This document shows, piece after piece, positions 6,635 to 14,140 of a stretch of 19,727 nucleotides of DNA. Every line of letters begins with the position of its first letter. Positions within the stretch are counted from its first letter, which is position 1. Source of the stretch: Candidatus Nomurabacteria bacterium (GTDB lineage: Bacteria > Patescibacteriota > Minisyncoccia > Phycocordibacterales > UBA9973); NCBI GenBank assembly GCA_021413625.1, contig JAIOPY010000013.1, positions 1 to 19,727 of the forward strand, given 5' to 3'. The notes under the pieces are model-generated. The model ran no database searches. It saw nothing but the letters and a program-made list of their open reading frames with translations, and had not been told where the DNA came from. Both the position numbers and the translations under genes were made by a program.

Positions 6635-6681
6635 CCCCGCCTGCGTCAGCTAGGCTGGAAGCATTGCGGGCAGGTTGTTTT
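6635..6681 (+). terminator. GC-rich hairpin plus T tract between the NYN gene and pnp
   Basis: CCTGC (6640-6644) pairs with GCAGG (6670-6674), enclosing an inner hairpin CAGC-TAG-GCTG (6647-6657). An alternative outer pairing is CCCGC (6636-6640) with GCGGG (6666-6670). A T-rich run (TTGTTTTTT) follows at once. It looks like a Rho-independent terminator built from a member of the CCTGCC-type palindromic repeats seen elsewhere in the window. Confidence 0.6.
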
Positions 6682-6702
6682 TTAGCTTTAAAATGCTAGT
6701 AT
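6675..6702 (+). promoter_or_regulatory. pnp promoter
   Basis: TTGTTT (6675-6680), a 16-bp spacer and TAGTAT (6697-6702) preceded by TG at 6694-6695. Unlike most promoters here it is not fused to the start codon: transcription should start near 6709, leaving a leader of about 95 nt that contains the hairpin at 6725-6793. Confidence 0.55.
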
Positions 6703-6724
6703 AAAAATAATTTACCAGTTAATC

Positions 6725-6793
6725 AGTTCGCGTTCGGACATATAGTAGTGTTCTCTAATTGTGAAGAACAATACTGCAGTTCGGACACGAACT
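6725..6793 (+). promoter_or_regulatory. Long leader hairpin of pnp (candidate autoregulatory, RNase-cleaved stem)
   Basis: The outer stem pairs 6725-6739 (AGTTCGCGTTCGGAC) with 6779-6793 (GTTCGGACACGAACT), 15 bp with one mismatch and two G-U pairs. After a small internal loop, 6744-6754 pairs with 6765-6775, 11 bp with one mismatch. A 10-base terminal loop remains. The hairpin ends 10 nt before the pnp ATG. In E. coli an analogous pnp leader stem is cut by RNase III and then lets PNPase repress its own synthesis; that mechanism here is inference. The 9-mer GTTCGGACA occurs in both arms. Confidence 0.75.
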
Positions 6794-6803
6794 AAAGAAA
6801 AAC

Positions 6804-8912
6804 ATGAATAAAAAAGAGTATGAAGTTGAAATTGGTGGTAAAACTTTAACCGCTATTTTCACAGATTTAGCAGAACAAGCACACGGTTCCGTAATGCTTA
6901 AATATGGGCAGACAATAGTTCTCGCCACAGTCTGTATGTCTAAAGACAAACAGAACGGACTAGGATTTTTTAATTTAACAGTTGACTATGTAGAAAAATT
7001 TTACGCTTCTGGAAAAATTTCTGGCTCTAAATTTGTTAAAAGAGAAGGCAAGCCGTCTGAAGATGCAATCCTAGCCAGTCGGGTTATTGATAGAACTTTG
7101 CGTCCACTTTTTGACCAATCAATCCGTCATGCGGTGCAAGTTATTGTGACTGTTATTTCAGTAGATGAAAATGACCCAGTAATTTTAGCGGTAAATGCCG
7201 CTTCTTTGGCGCTATCTGTTTCCAATATACCTTGGAATGGTCCAGTTGGAGCGGTGCGTATAGGTAAATACAGCGATGAAAATCTAACTGTAAATGCTCC
7301 TCAAAATCTTCGGGAAGACGATACTAAATATAAGTTTGATTTAATTGTTTGTGGTAAAGATGGCAATATAAATATGATTGAAGCTTCTGCTCACCAAACT
7401 AAAGAAGATGAACTAGAGGAAGCTTTTATGAAAGCCAGCGTTGAAATTACTAAACTAGAAAATTTCCAAAAGGGGATTGTTAAAGAAATAGGTAAAACAA
7501 AAAGAGTTATAGAAAAAGAAACTATTTCTCCAGAATCTGTGGCTCTTTTTAATGAAAATATTTTACCAAAAATGAAAGCGGCTATTTTCTCTGGTCCTGG
7601 TAAAGAAAAAATTGATGAGCTTCATAATGCTTGGAATAAAATGACAAAGGAAAAATATCCTGACCGAGATGATTTTGCTCTAGAAGATGAACTGTTTGAT
7701 AGTACAGAAAATAAAATTTTGCATGACAGCGCAGTGAATGAAAATATTCGCGCAGATGGCAGAGCTATGGATGGGTTGCGTGGTTTGTATGCGCAAGCTG
7801 GCGGAGTTTCTAATATTCTTCATGGTTCTGGAATTTTTTATCGTGGTGGCACACACGTGCTTTCTGTTCTTACTTTGGGTGGCCCAGAAGACAGACACAT
7901 GATAGACAACATGCAAACCAATACCGAGAAAAGATTTATGCATCATTATAATTTTCCTCCTTACTCTGCTGGTGAAGTTGGCAGAGCTTCTTTTACAAAT
8001 CGTCGTGAAGTTGGTCACGGAGCGCTTGCTGAAAAAGCATTGCTTATGGTTCTTCCAGATGAAATGTCTTTTCCTTACACCATGCGTATTGTTTCTGAAT
8101 CCATGGCATCCAATGGTTCCACATCTCAAGCCTCTATTTGTGCTTCGGTTTTAGCATTAATGGATGGTGGTGTGCCTATCAAAGCGCCTGTCGCAGGTAT
8201 CGCCATGGGTTTGATGTATGAATCAAATGAAAAATATAAAATTTTAACTGATATTCAAGGACCAGAAGACCATCATGGGGACATGGATTTTAAAGTAGCA
8301 GGTTCTAGAGAAGGTATTACAGCCATACAGCTTGAGGTTAAAGTAGAAGGTGTGCCTATTAAGATATTAGGAGAGGCAATGAGGCAGTCCAAAGCAGCAA
8401 GAGTAGCCATAATTGATGAAATAGAAAAAGAGATAAAGGCTCCACGGGCAGATATTTCACCAAATGCGCCAAAGATTTTAATTATCAAAATTAAACAAGA
8501 CCAAATTGGAATGGTTATAGGTAGTGGCGGTAAAACAATTAAAGAAATCAAGGAAAAGACAGGTGCTGAAATAACTATTGAGGATGATGGAACCGTATAT
8601 ATCTCTGGTAAAGATGGTGGTGCTGAAAAAGCACGCGACATGATTGCTGAAATGACTCATGAGTTTAAAGTAGGTGAAGTCTTAAAAGGTGAGGTGGTTA
8701 AAATTGCGGACTTTGGTGCTTTTGTAAGGCTTAATCCATTTACTGATGGTATGGTGCATATATCCGAAATGGCTCCATTTCGTGTTGAACGAGTTAGCGA
8801 TATAATAAAAGAAGGCATGATAGTGCCAGTTAAAATTATCAAAGTTGATGAGGAACGTGGTAAAATCAGTCTATCCATACTTGAAGCAGATAAAGAATTT
8901 TTTAAGAAATAA
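6804..8912 (+). CDS. pnp: Polynucleotide phosphorylase
   Basis: PNPase degrades RNA 3'->5' using phosphate and releases nucleoside diphosphates. The 702-aa chain has the full layout: RNase PH domain 1 (about 5-220, with FVKREGKPSE and SRVIDRTLRPLF), a helical linker, RNase PH domain 2 (about 310-545), a KH domain (GSGGKTIKEIKE at about 572-583) and an S1 domain from about 623. Phosphate-binding SNGSTS and the acidic pair in EDHHGDMD, which matches Asp486 and Asp492 of E. coli, are kept. The usual LPRTHGSALFTRGETQ stretch is changed to NILHGSGIFYRGGTH, so substrate handling may differ. With RNase Y in the same window it would provide a basic mRNA decay machinery. Confidence 0.97.
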   Translation: MNKKEYEVEIGGKTLTAIFTDLAEQAHGSVMLKYGQTIVLATVCMSKDKQNGLGFFNLTVDYVEKFYASGKISGSKFVKREGKPSEDAILASRVIDRTLRPLFDQSIRHAVQVIVTVISVDENDPVILAVNAASLALSVSNIPWNGPVGAVRIGKYSDENLTVNAPQNLREDDTKYKFDLIVCGKDGNINMIEASAHQTKEDELEEAFMKASVEITKLENFQKGIVKEIGKTKRVIEKETISPESVALFNENILPKMKAAIFSGPGKEKIDELHNAWNKMTKEKYPDRDDFALEDELFDSTENKILHDSAVNENIRADGRAMDGLRGLYAQAGGVSNILHGSGIFYRGGTHVLSVLTLGGPEDRHMIDNMQTNTEKRFMHHYNFPPYSAGEVGRASFTNRREVGHGALAEKALLMVLPDEMSFPYTMRIVSESMASNGSTSQASICASVLALMDGGVPIKAPVAGIAMGLMYESNEKYKILTDIQGPEDHHGDMDFKVAGSREGITAIQLEVKVEGVPIKILGEAMRQSKAARVAIIDEIEKEIKAPRADISPNAPKILIIKIKQDQIGMVIGSGGKTIKEIKEKTGAEITIEDDGTVYISGKDGGAEKARDMIAEMTHEFKVGEVLKGEVVKIADFGAFVRLNPFTDGMVHISEMAPFRVERVSDIIKEGMIVPVKIIKVDEERGKISLSILEADKEFFKK

Positions 8913-8918
8913 TTCATA

Positions 8919-9770
8919 ATGCAACCAGAAGATAAACTAAAAAATAAAGTTGTTACAACTTTCGCTGATGATATGGCGGGAGTTATTGAAAGTAGTGAGG
9001 GGGGTATGATAAAAAGTATCCTTCGTCAGGAGGCAGAAAATGAGCGACAAAAAAAAGATTTTTCTCCCGACTCTAAAAGGAATAAGTTTTTTATGTTTGC
9101 TAGTGTGTTGTTTATACTCCTAGCGGCTTCGGTTTTAGTGTTCCTTATTATTTCTAGAAAAGAAATAGGAACTGTGCCTGTAGATATGCAATTCAGCCCT
9201 ATTATTTTTACTGACCAAACCTCTTTTTTAGAAGTAGCTGGTTTAGATAAATCTAAAATTGCTTTAGATATTTATAATCAGGTTAATATGTCAGTTGTTA
9301 AAACTGGTGGGGTGGAAGGCATATACCTTACTGAAAATAAAAAAATTGTAAATTTATCCAGATTTTTTGATTTAATTAAGTCGTCCATAGAAAGAGATAA
9401 ATTAATGTTTTTTAGTAGTAATTTTTTAATGGGTTCAGTAAATCAAGATACTAGAGATTTATTTATTCTATTACCTGTTAATTCTTTTGCCGATGCTTTT
9501 AATGTCATGCGTACTTGGGAGACAAAAATGTTTTCCGACTTGTATTTATTTTTTAAAATACCTTTAAGTTCTACCACAAATTATCTTCTTACTAAGGATT
9601 TTACAGACGGTATAATCCAAAACAAGAATGCTCGCGTCCTATATGATGACTCTAATAATATAGTCTTGATGTATGTGTTTTTAGATGATGATTCCATACT
9701 TATTACCAATACCGAAAATGCAACTAGGGAAATAATGTCGCGTTTAGCAGGTAGTAGAGTTAAAAAATAG
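8919..9770 (+). CDS. Single-pass membrane protein of unknown function
   Basis: I do not recognise the family of this 283-aa protein. It has a charged N-terminal part (about residues 1-56) predicted cytoplasmic, one hydrophobic segment at about 57-79 (FFMFASVLFILLAASVLVFLII), and a C-terminal domain of about 200 residues expected outside the membrane. There is no cleavable signal peptide, lipobox, or cysteine or histidine cluster. The outer domain is rich in aromatic and hydrophobic strands, such as DLFILLPVN and IVLMYVFLDDDSILI. It starts 6 nt after pnp with no promoter of its own, so it is probably co-transcribed with pnp; this may be a convenience of packing rather than a shared job. Confidence 0.8.
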   Translation: MQPEDKLKNKVVTTFADDMAGVIESSEGGMIKSILRQEAENERQKKDFSPDSKRNKFFMFASVLFILLAASVLVFLIISRKEIGTVPVDMQFSPIIFTDQTSFLEVAGLDKSKIALDIYNQVNMSVVKTGGVEGIYLTENKKIVNLSRFFDLIKSSIERDKLMFFSSNFLMGSVNQDTRDLFILLPVNSFADAFNVMRTWETKMFSDLYLFFKIPLSSTTNYLLTKDFTDGIIQNKNARVLYDDSNNIVLMYVFLDDDSILITNTENATREIMSRLAGSRVKK

Positions 9771-9785
9771 CTATTTAGTAAATCT

Positions 9786-9813
9786 TTGCTTTAAAAATTA
9801 TAAATGTTATCAT
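9786..9813 (+). promoter_or_regulatory. Promoter of the DksA/TraR-like gene
   Basis: TTGCTT (9786-9791), a 16-bp spacer and TATCAT (9808-9813), extended by TG at 9805-9806. The hexamer ends 6 nt before the ATG at 9820. This supports that ATG over the TTG at 9814. Confidence 0.65.
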
Positions 9814-9819
9814 TTGCGT

Positions 9820-10176
9820 ATGTTGGATAAGAAAAAAATTAAAGAAAAACTTGAAAAGGAACGAGATGTTCTGTTAGAGCAGTTGCGCGATATGGGTAAA
9901 TTAAATACCGATACAGGAGAATGGGAAGCTACTCCGGAAGAAATGGACCAGCCAGAAACAGACCAAAACGACATGGCTGACCGCTTTGAAGATTTTGAGA
10001 AACGCTCTTCTATGATGAAAGTATTGGAACCAAGACTAAATAACATTTTGCGCGCCATTAAAGGCATTAATCGTGAATCCTTCGGTATGTGTGAAGTGTG
10101 TAAAAAGCCTATAGAAATGGCTCGCATGGAAGCTAATCCAGCTGCTAGAACCTGCAAGAAACATTTAGAAAATTAA
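9820..10176 (+). CDS. TraR/DksA-family zinc-finger protein
   Basis: At 118 aa this is a short DksA-like protein, a family that binds RNA polymerase through its secondary channel and tunes transcription, often with ppGpp. An N-terminal helical region (about 1-80) contains the acidic stretch ETDQNDMADRFEDFE at about 46-60. The zinc site is C91-x2-C94 (CEVC) with C112-x2-H115 (CKKH), so it is of the C3H rather than C4 type. The ATG at 9820 is preferred over the TTG at 9814 because the extended -10 sits exactly 6 nt before it. The gene lies 16 nt upstream of comM and may be co-transcribed with it. Confidence 0.88.
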   Translation: MLDKKKIKEKLEKERDVLLEQLRDMGKLNTDTGEWEATPEEMDQPETDQNDMADRFEDFEKRSSMMKVLEPRLNNILRAIKGINRESFGMCEVCKKPIEMARMEANPAARTCKKHLEN

Positions 10177-10192
10177 CAGTTAGGTTAATTAA

Positions 10193-11737
10193 ATGAGTTT
10201 CGCAAAAGTTTATTCAGCACAAGTGAATTTACTTTCCGGTCAAATTGTAACCATTGAGGTTGATTTATCTCGTGGGTTACATTCTTTTTCTGTAGTTGGT
10301 TTGCCAGATAAAGCGGTAGATGAGTCTAAAGACAGAGTAAGTGGCGCCATAAAGAATTCTGGTTTTAAATCTCCCAAAGCTCAAAACCAAAAAATTATAG
10401 TTTCACTCTCACCGGCTGACTTAAAAAAAGAAGGGCCGTTTTTTGATTTAGCTATTGCTCTTTCTTATATGTTGGCAGCTGGCGAAATCAAGTTTAGTGG
10501 CGAGAACAGAATTTTCTTAGGAGAGTTGGGTTTAGATGGAACACTACGTAGGATAAGAGGTGCATTGCCATTAGTAGAGGCTGCTAAAAAAGCAGGTTAT
10601 GAAGAAATTTATTTACCAAAAGAAAATGCAGTTGAGGCAGCGCTGGTGGAAGGCATTAAAATTTTTGGCGCTGGAAGTTTAAAAGAAGTTATAGAACATA
10701 TTGATGAGCTAAATGATGGTAAAAAAATAAAAGTTCAACCCAAAACTGAAATCATTTACGAACGGGAGAAAAAAGAAACTGACTTTTCAGATATCAAAGG
10801 TCAAGAAGGCGCTAAGCGCGGCTTAGAGATTGCTGCTGCTGGAGGTCACAATATTGCCATGTATGGCCCACCTGGCACAGGTAAGACAATGCTTGCGCGA
10901 GCGTTCTCTGGACTTTTGCCCGATTTAAGTTTAGAAGAGGTTTTAGAAATTACCGGCATTCACTCTGTAGCTGGAGCAGTTCAAGGTGAACTTGTTTGTT
11001 TTCCGCCTTTTCGGGCACCACATCATACATCTTCTTACGTGTCTTTAATTGGTGGTGGCACATATCCCAAGCCAGGTGAAGTTACTTTAGCGCACAAAGG
11101 AGTTTTATTTTTAGATGAATTTCCCGAGTTTGAAAAAAGAGTCATAGAATCCTTGCGTCAACCACTTGAAGATAATATTGTTTCAATTTCTCGGGCGCGT
11201 GGTTCCGCTGTTTTTCCTTCTAATTTTATTTTAGTGGCAGCCATGAACCCTTGTCCTTGTGGCAATACGGGCAATAAACAAAAAGCTTGTATTTGTAAAC
11301 CTTCGGATTTAGATAGATATAAAAGAAAATTGTCAGGTCCGATAGTTGACCGTGTAGATTTATGGGTTTCGGTTGCAAATGTAGATTATAAAAAACTAGG
11401 TGAAGAAGATAGTAGTAAAGGAGGCGAGCAAAGCAAAAAAATAAAAGAACGTGTAAAAAAAGCACGTGAAATCCAAAAAACTAGATTTAAGAAATTAGGC
11501 AGGAACATTTCAACTAATAGTGACATGAATGTAAAAGATTTATCAGCTATTGTGAAACTTGATAAAGTTGTGCGAGATATTTTGGATGATAGTGCGGAGA
11601 GGCTAGGGCTCTCTGCACGGGCGTATCATCGGGTTATAAAAATTGCTCGCACTATTGCTGACCTAGATGGTTCCGAGGATGTAAAAGAAAGTCATATTTT
11701 AGAGTCGTTGCAGTATAGACCTAAAGTGAATGCATAA
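10193..11737 (+). CDS. comM: YifB/ComM family AAA+ ATPase (Mg chelatase-like)
   Basis: ComM is a hexameric helicase that promotes branch migration during natural transformation. The 514-aa protein has the N-terminal ChlI/Lon-S5-like domain (residues 1 to about 170), then the AAA+ module with Walker A GPPGTGKT at 225-232, the RAPHHTSS motif, Walker B GVLFLDEF at about 303-310 and a sensor region at MNPCPCG. A cysteine cluster in NPCPCG and ACIC may bind metal. The C-terminal winged part has LSARAYHRVIKIARTIADL. An AGG at 10182-10184 sits 8 nt before the start, suggesting translation by Shine-Dalgarno within the dksA-like operon. It implies that the organism can process imported DNA; uptake genes are not in this window. 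Confidence 0.95.
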   Translation: MSFAKVYSAQVNLLSGQIVTIEVDLSRGLHSFSVVGLPDKAVDESKDRVSGAIKNSGFKSPKAQNQKIIVSLSPADLKKEGPFFDLAIALSYMLAAGEIKFSGENRIFLGELGLDGTLRRIRGALPLVEAAKKAGYEEIYLPKENAVEAALVEGIKIFGAGSLKEVIEHIDELNDGKKIKVQPKTEIIYEREKKETDFSDIKGQEGAKRGLEIAAAGGHNIAMYGPPGTGKTMLARAFSGLLPDLSLEEVLEITGIHSVAGAVQGELVCFPPFRAPHHTSSYVSLIGGGTYPKPGEVTLAHKGVLFLDEFPEFEKRVIESLRQPLEDNIVSISRARGSAVFPSNFILVAAMNPCPCGNTGNKQKACICKPSDLDRYKRKLSGPIVDRVDLWVSVANVDYKKLGEEDSSKGGEQSKKIKERVKKAREIQKTRFKKLGRNISTNSDMNVKDLSAIVKLDKVVRDILDDSAERLGLSARAYHRVIKIARTIADLDGSEDVKESHILESLQYRPKVNA

Positions 11738-11766
11738 TTGTTTTATTTGCTGTAATCTGTTATTTT
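11738..11766 (+). promoter_or_regulatory. Promoter upstream of the gene at 11773
   Basis: TTGTTT (11738-11743), exactly 17 bp of spacer and TATTTT (11761-11766), extended by TG at 11758-11759. The hexamer ends 6 nt before the ATG, as at rpsO and murI. Confidence 0.65.
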
Positions 11767-11772
11767 AGAGTT

Positions 11773-12165
11773 ATGCCTGGAGACAGATGGCCATTATCAG
11801 AACCCGATTTTGATGAAAGACAACTTGAAAAGGATTTAGCTGTAGGTGTTGAAGATAGGTTCCTTACTTCAGAGCTAATTTCTTTTGTGAAAGAAGGTAA
11901 TACTGGACGATACATCGTAGGTCCAGATTTTGAAGTGGTTCTTAGTCTAGATGCTCATAAATCTATTTTTGACCGTACACATTTGGACCGAAAACATAGT
12001 TTCATTACCAATGGGAGTTTTAAAATTGACCCTACTACTCACAAGGTAATATTTTCTTATAATTATATGAGTATGAGGGAAAGACGGGTTATACAAGTGA
12101 GAGATGCATCTGAGAGAAAAATTAAAGATTTTTTAAGGTCTCACGGTATTGAAATAAAAGATTAG
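11773..12165 (+). CDS. Hypothetical protein, 130 aa, soluble
   Basis: I do not recognise this family. The protein is soluble, with no signal or membrane segment. The N-terminal third is acidic (SEPDFDERQLEKDL). The middle alternates short strands (TGRYIVGPDFEVVLSL, HKVIFSYNYMS), and a charged helix ends it (ASERKIKDFLRSHGIEIKD). That suggests a small alpha/beta fold. There are no cysteines, and no conserved catalytic motif stands out. It heads a tight group: the aldo/keto reductase starts 7 nt after its stop and the EEP hydrolase follows. The good promoter with a leaderless start supports it as a real gene. Confidence 0.75.
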   Translation: MPGDRWPLSEPDFDERQLEKDLAVGVEDRFLTSELISFVKEGNTGRYIVGPDFEVVLSLDAHKSIFDRTHLDRKHSFITNGSFKIDPTTHKVIFSYNYMSMRERRVIQVRDASERKIKDFLRSHGIEIKD

Positions 12166-12172
12166 AATAACA

Positions 12173-13033
12173 ATGAATACTTTAAATTTAAATTCAAAAA
12201 TTGTTTTAAATAATGGCGTCCAAATGCCTATTATTGGTTTTGGAGTTTTTAGAATACCAGATGGGGAAGAAGTTTATAACGCTGTTAAGACTGCCTTAGA
12301 AGTTGGGTATCGTTATATTGATACTGCTATGATTTATAAAAATGAAACGGGAGTTGGTAAAGCTATTTATGACTCTGGTATTCCTAGGGAAGATATTTTT
12401 GTAACTACTAAACTTTGGAATACAGACCAAGGTTATGAATCGGCATTAAAAGCGATAGATGCATCTCTGGAGAGGTTAGGGCTTGCCTATGTTGATTTAT
12501 ATTTAATTCATTGGCCTACGGCTGTTGGTGAGCTAAGGTCTGGGGTAAGCATCAACAAGCGTGAAGAAACTTGGAAAGCGATGGAAGAAATTTATAAATC
12601 AGGCAAAGCTAAGGCTATCGGTGTTTCAAATTTTATGGTTCCTCATTTAGAAGAGATGAAAAATTATGCAAAAGTTATGCCAGCAGTAAATCAATTTGAG
12701 TTTCACCCTTTTTTATACGAAGAAGCGGTATTAAATTTCTGTAAGAAAAATAACATTGCAGTTCAAGCCCATTCACCATTTGCAGACATGAAGTGCGCCA
12801 CAAATGAAACAGTGAAGAGCATCGCAAGCAAGTATGCTAAAACTCCAGCGCAAGTTTTTCTTCGTTGGAGTTTACAACATGGATGTGTACCTATACCAAA
12901 ATCTACCCACAAGGAGCGAATGGTTGAAAATATAAATGTTTTTGATTTTGAATTGAGTGATGAGGACATGCAGACCTTAAACGGCTTAAGCGAAAATTTA
13001 CACGTACGCGTTGACCCAAATAATTTTAAATAA
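12173..13033 (+). CDS. Aldo/keto reductase (2,5-diketo-D-gluconate reductase type)
   Basis: This 286-aa (beta/alpha)8-barrel NADPH-dependent oxidoreductase reduces aldehydes and ketones. The catalytic tetrad is complete: D50 (YRYIDTA), Y55 (MIYKNE), K80 (TTKLWN) and H113 (LIHWP). Family motifs include IGVSNF at about 147-152, NQFEFHPF, and the nucleotide-binding IPKSTHKERMVEN near 243-255. The natural substrate cannot be read from sequence; detoxification of reactive carbonyls is a common role of this group. It lies between the 130-aa unknown (7 nt gap) and the EEP hydrolase (2 nt gap), so the three are probably one transcript. Confidence 0.95.
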   Translation: MNTLNLNSKIVLNNGVQMPIIGFGVFRIPDGEEVYNAVKTALEVGYRYIDTAMIYKNETGVGKAIYDSGIPREDIFVTTKLWNTDQGYESALKAIDASLERLGLAYVDLYLIHWPTAVGELRSGVSINKREETWKAMEEIYKSGKAKAIGVSNFMVPHLEEMKNYAKVMPAVNQFEFHPFLYEEAVLNFCKKNNIAVQAHSPFADMKCATNETVKSIASKYAKTPAQVFLRWSLQHGCVPIPKSTHKERMVENINVFDFELSDEDMQTLNGLSENLHVRVDPNNFK

Positions 13034-13035
13034 AG

Positions 13036-13794
13036 ATGAAATTACTTACTTTAAACCTTTGGGGAGGTATTGTGCATGAACCCTTGTTGGAATTTATTAA
13101 AAAGCATTCTTCTGATGTTGACGTGTTTTGTTTTCAGGAAGTTTTATTTGGAGAAACGCCTTCTTTTACCGAGGTTCATAAAGCTAGAGTTAATATCTTT
13201 AATGAAATTTCTGAAATTCTTACAGACTTTAATGCGCATAAAAGAATTACTCAAAGTAATAATTTTCAAAGAGAGCCGATTAATTTTAGCGTGGGGCAAG
13301 CAACTTTTGTTAGAAAAAATATATCCATAGAAGATGGGGGAGATTTTTATTGTTATGACCATATTCCTCATAATACAAACAAGGGAGGCAAAATCACTGG
13401 TAGTTTAGAATGGGTTGAAATTAAATCCGAAGGTGAGAATTTTCTTATTGCAAACCTGCATGGCTTATGGCAAGCAGGAACATCTGGCAACGATACTCCA
13501 GAACGTTTTGTTCAATCCGAGAAAATAAAAAATTTTTTAGACAAAAAAGTGGGTAAAAAAATCCTTTGTGGGGACTTTAATTTAAACCCCGAGGGTAAAA
13601 GTATAGCCATACTTGAAGAGGGAATGAGAAATCTCGTAAAAGAATTAGGCTCACCATCTACGCGTAGCCATTTTTATGACGGTGAAAATACATGCTCGGA
13701 TTACATACTAGTTTCTCCGGAAATTAAAGTTAAAGATTTTGAAATTTTACAGGACCCTGTTTCCGACCATCTACCATTACGCATTGAATTTTAA
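13036..13794 (+). CDS. Endonuclease/exonuclease/phosphatase (EEP) family hydrolase
   Basis: This 252-aa member of the Mg2+-dependent EEP fold is distinct from the true exonuclease III at 3092-3883. Core motifs are N7 (LNLWGG), E35 (CFQEV), the NLHG histidine, GDFNLNP, CSDYILVS and the final SDHLPL. The family includes DNA repair nucleases, sphingomyelinases and phosphoesterases. The specificity loops here do not match exonuclease III (no LQETK or YTPN), so the substrate is open. No signal peptide is seen. It starts 2 nt after the aldo/keto reductase stop. Confidence 0.88.
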   Translation: MKLLTLNLWGGIVHEPLLEFIKKHSSDVDVFCFQEVLFGETPSFTEVHKARVNIFNEISEILTDFNAHKRITQSNNFQREPINFSVGQATFVRKNISIEDGGDFYCYDHIPHNTNKGGKITGSLEWVEIKSEGENFLIANLHGLWQAGTSGNDTPERFVQSEKIKNFLDKKVGKKILCGDFNLNPEGKSIAILEEGMRNLVKELGSPSTRSHFYDGENTCSDYILVSPEIKVKDFEILQDPVSDHLPLRIEF

Positions 13795-13806
13795 GGCTAA
13801 TTTAGG

Positions 13807-13815
13807 TTATCCACA
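13807..13815 (+). promoter_or_regulatory. Single perfect DnaA box
   Basis: TTATCCACA matches the E. coli DnaA box consensus in all nine positions. It lies 7 bp upstream of the -35 of the lexA-unit promoter. It is the only such 9-mer I noticed on either strand. No cluster or AT-rich unwinding region accompanies it, so it is not an origin. Confidence 0.45.
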
Positions 13816-13822
13816 GATATTG

Positions 13823-13852
13823 TTGACAGGTGAACGCTCGTTCACTTATACT
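13823..13852 (+). promoter_or_regulatory. SOS promoter with LexA box (lexA operon)
   Basis: A perfect -35 TTGACA (13823-13828) and TATACT (13847-13852) are separated by 18 bp. The spacer holds the palindrome GTGAAC-GCTC-GTTCAC (13830-13845). Its core GAACGCTCGTTC fits the Gram-positive LexA box GAAC-N4-GTTC. Bound LexA would cover the whole spacer and block RNA polymerase. Because lexA lies downstream in the same unit, this implies the classic autoregulatory SOS loop. Transcription should start near 13859, leaving about 75 nt of leader with a small hairpin CAGCC-AAGTCG-GGCTG (13860-13875). Confidence 0.88.
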
Positions 13853-13933
13853 ATACATACAGCCAAGTCGGGCTGATTAGTAAAATAAATAAGCGCTGAT
13901 TGCTACTATTGATTAGCTAAAGCACAAAAATAT

Positions 13934-14140
13934 ATGTCACAAACACAATATCTCAAGATGCTTGAGAAAGAATTACAAAAAATTAACAAAGCCATTGATG
14001 TTAAAATAATGCGCGGGGAGAATTATAAAAAAGAAGCGCGTGACCATAGGCTCATGCTAAGAAGACTTAATTACCTTACTGGGAAAACTCTTTCTCAAAA
14101 AATAATTCACATGTTTTTTAGGAAAAACATCTATGCGTAA
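13934..14140 (+). CDS. Small helical protein upstream of lexA
   Basis: This is a 68-aa, very basic, almost wholly helical protein (LEKELQKINKAIDVKIMRGENYKKEARDHRLMLRRL in shorter heptad-like runs), probably a short coiled coil. I do not recognise a family. It is the first gene after the LexA-box promoter and overlaps the lexA start by 8 nt, so the two are translationally coupled and both SOS-induced. It may be a true small protein or mainly a device that couples translation into lexA. No Shine-Dalgarno is visible before its ATG, and a leader of about 75 nt precedes it, unlike most first genes here. Confidence 0.7.
   Translation: MSQTQYLKMLEKELQKINKAIDVKIMRGENYKKEARDHRLMLRRLNYLTGKTLSQKIIHMFFRKNIYA

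Noticed and set aside
7680..8129. Minus-strand open frame of 149 codons over pnp
   Set aside because: It is a shadow of the strongly conserved pnp frame, with no start signal and a composition unlike the neighbouring proteins.
13860..13930. Riboswitch or small RNA in the lexA leader
   Set aside because: Only a 5-bp hairpin and loosely repeated GCTGATT-like words are visible, with no known aptamer features.
13795..13933. Replication origin near the DnaA box
   Set aside because: There is only one DnaA box, no AT-rich unwinding repeats and no dnaA, dnaN or other origin genes nearby.
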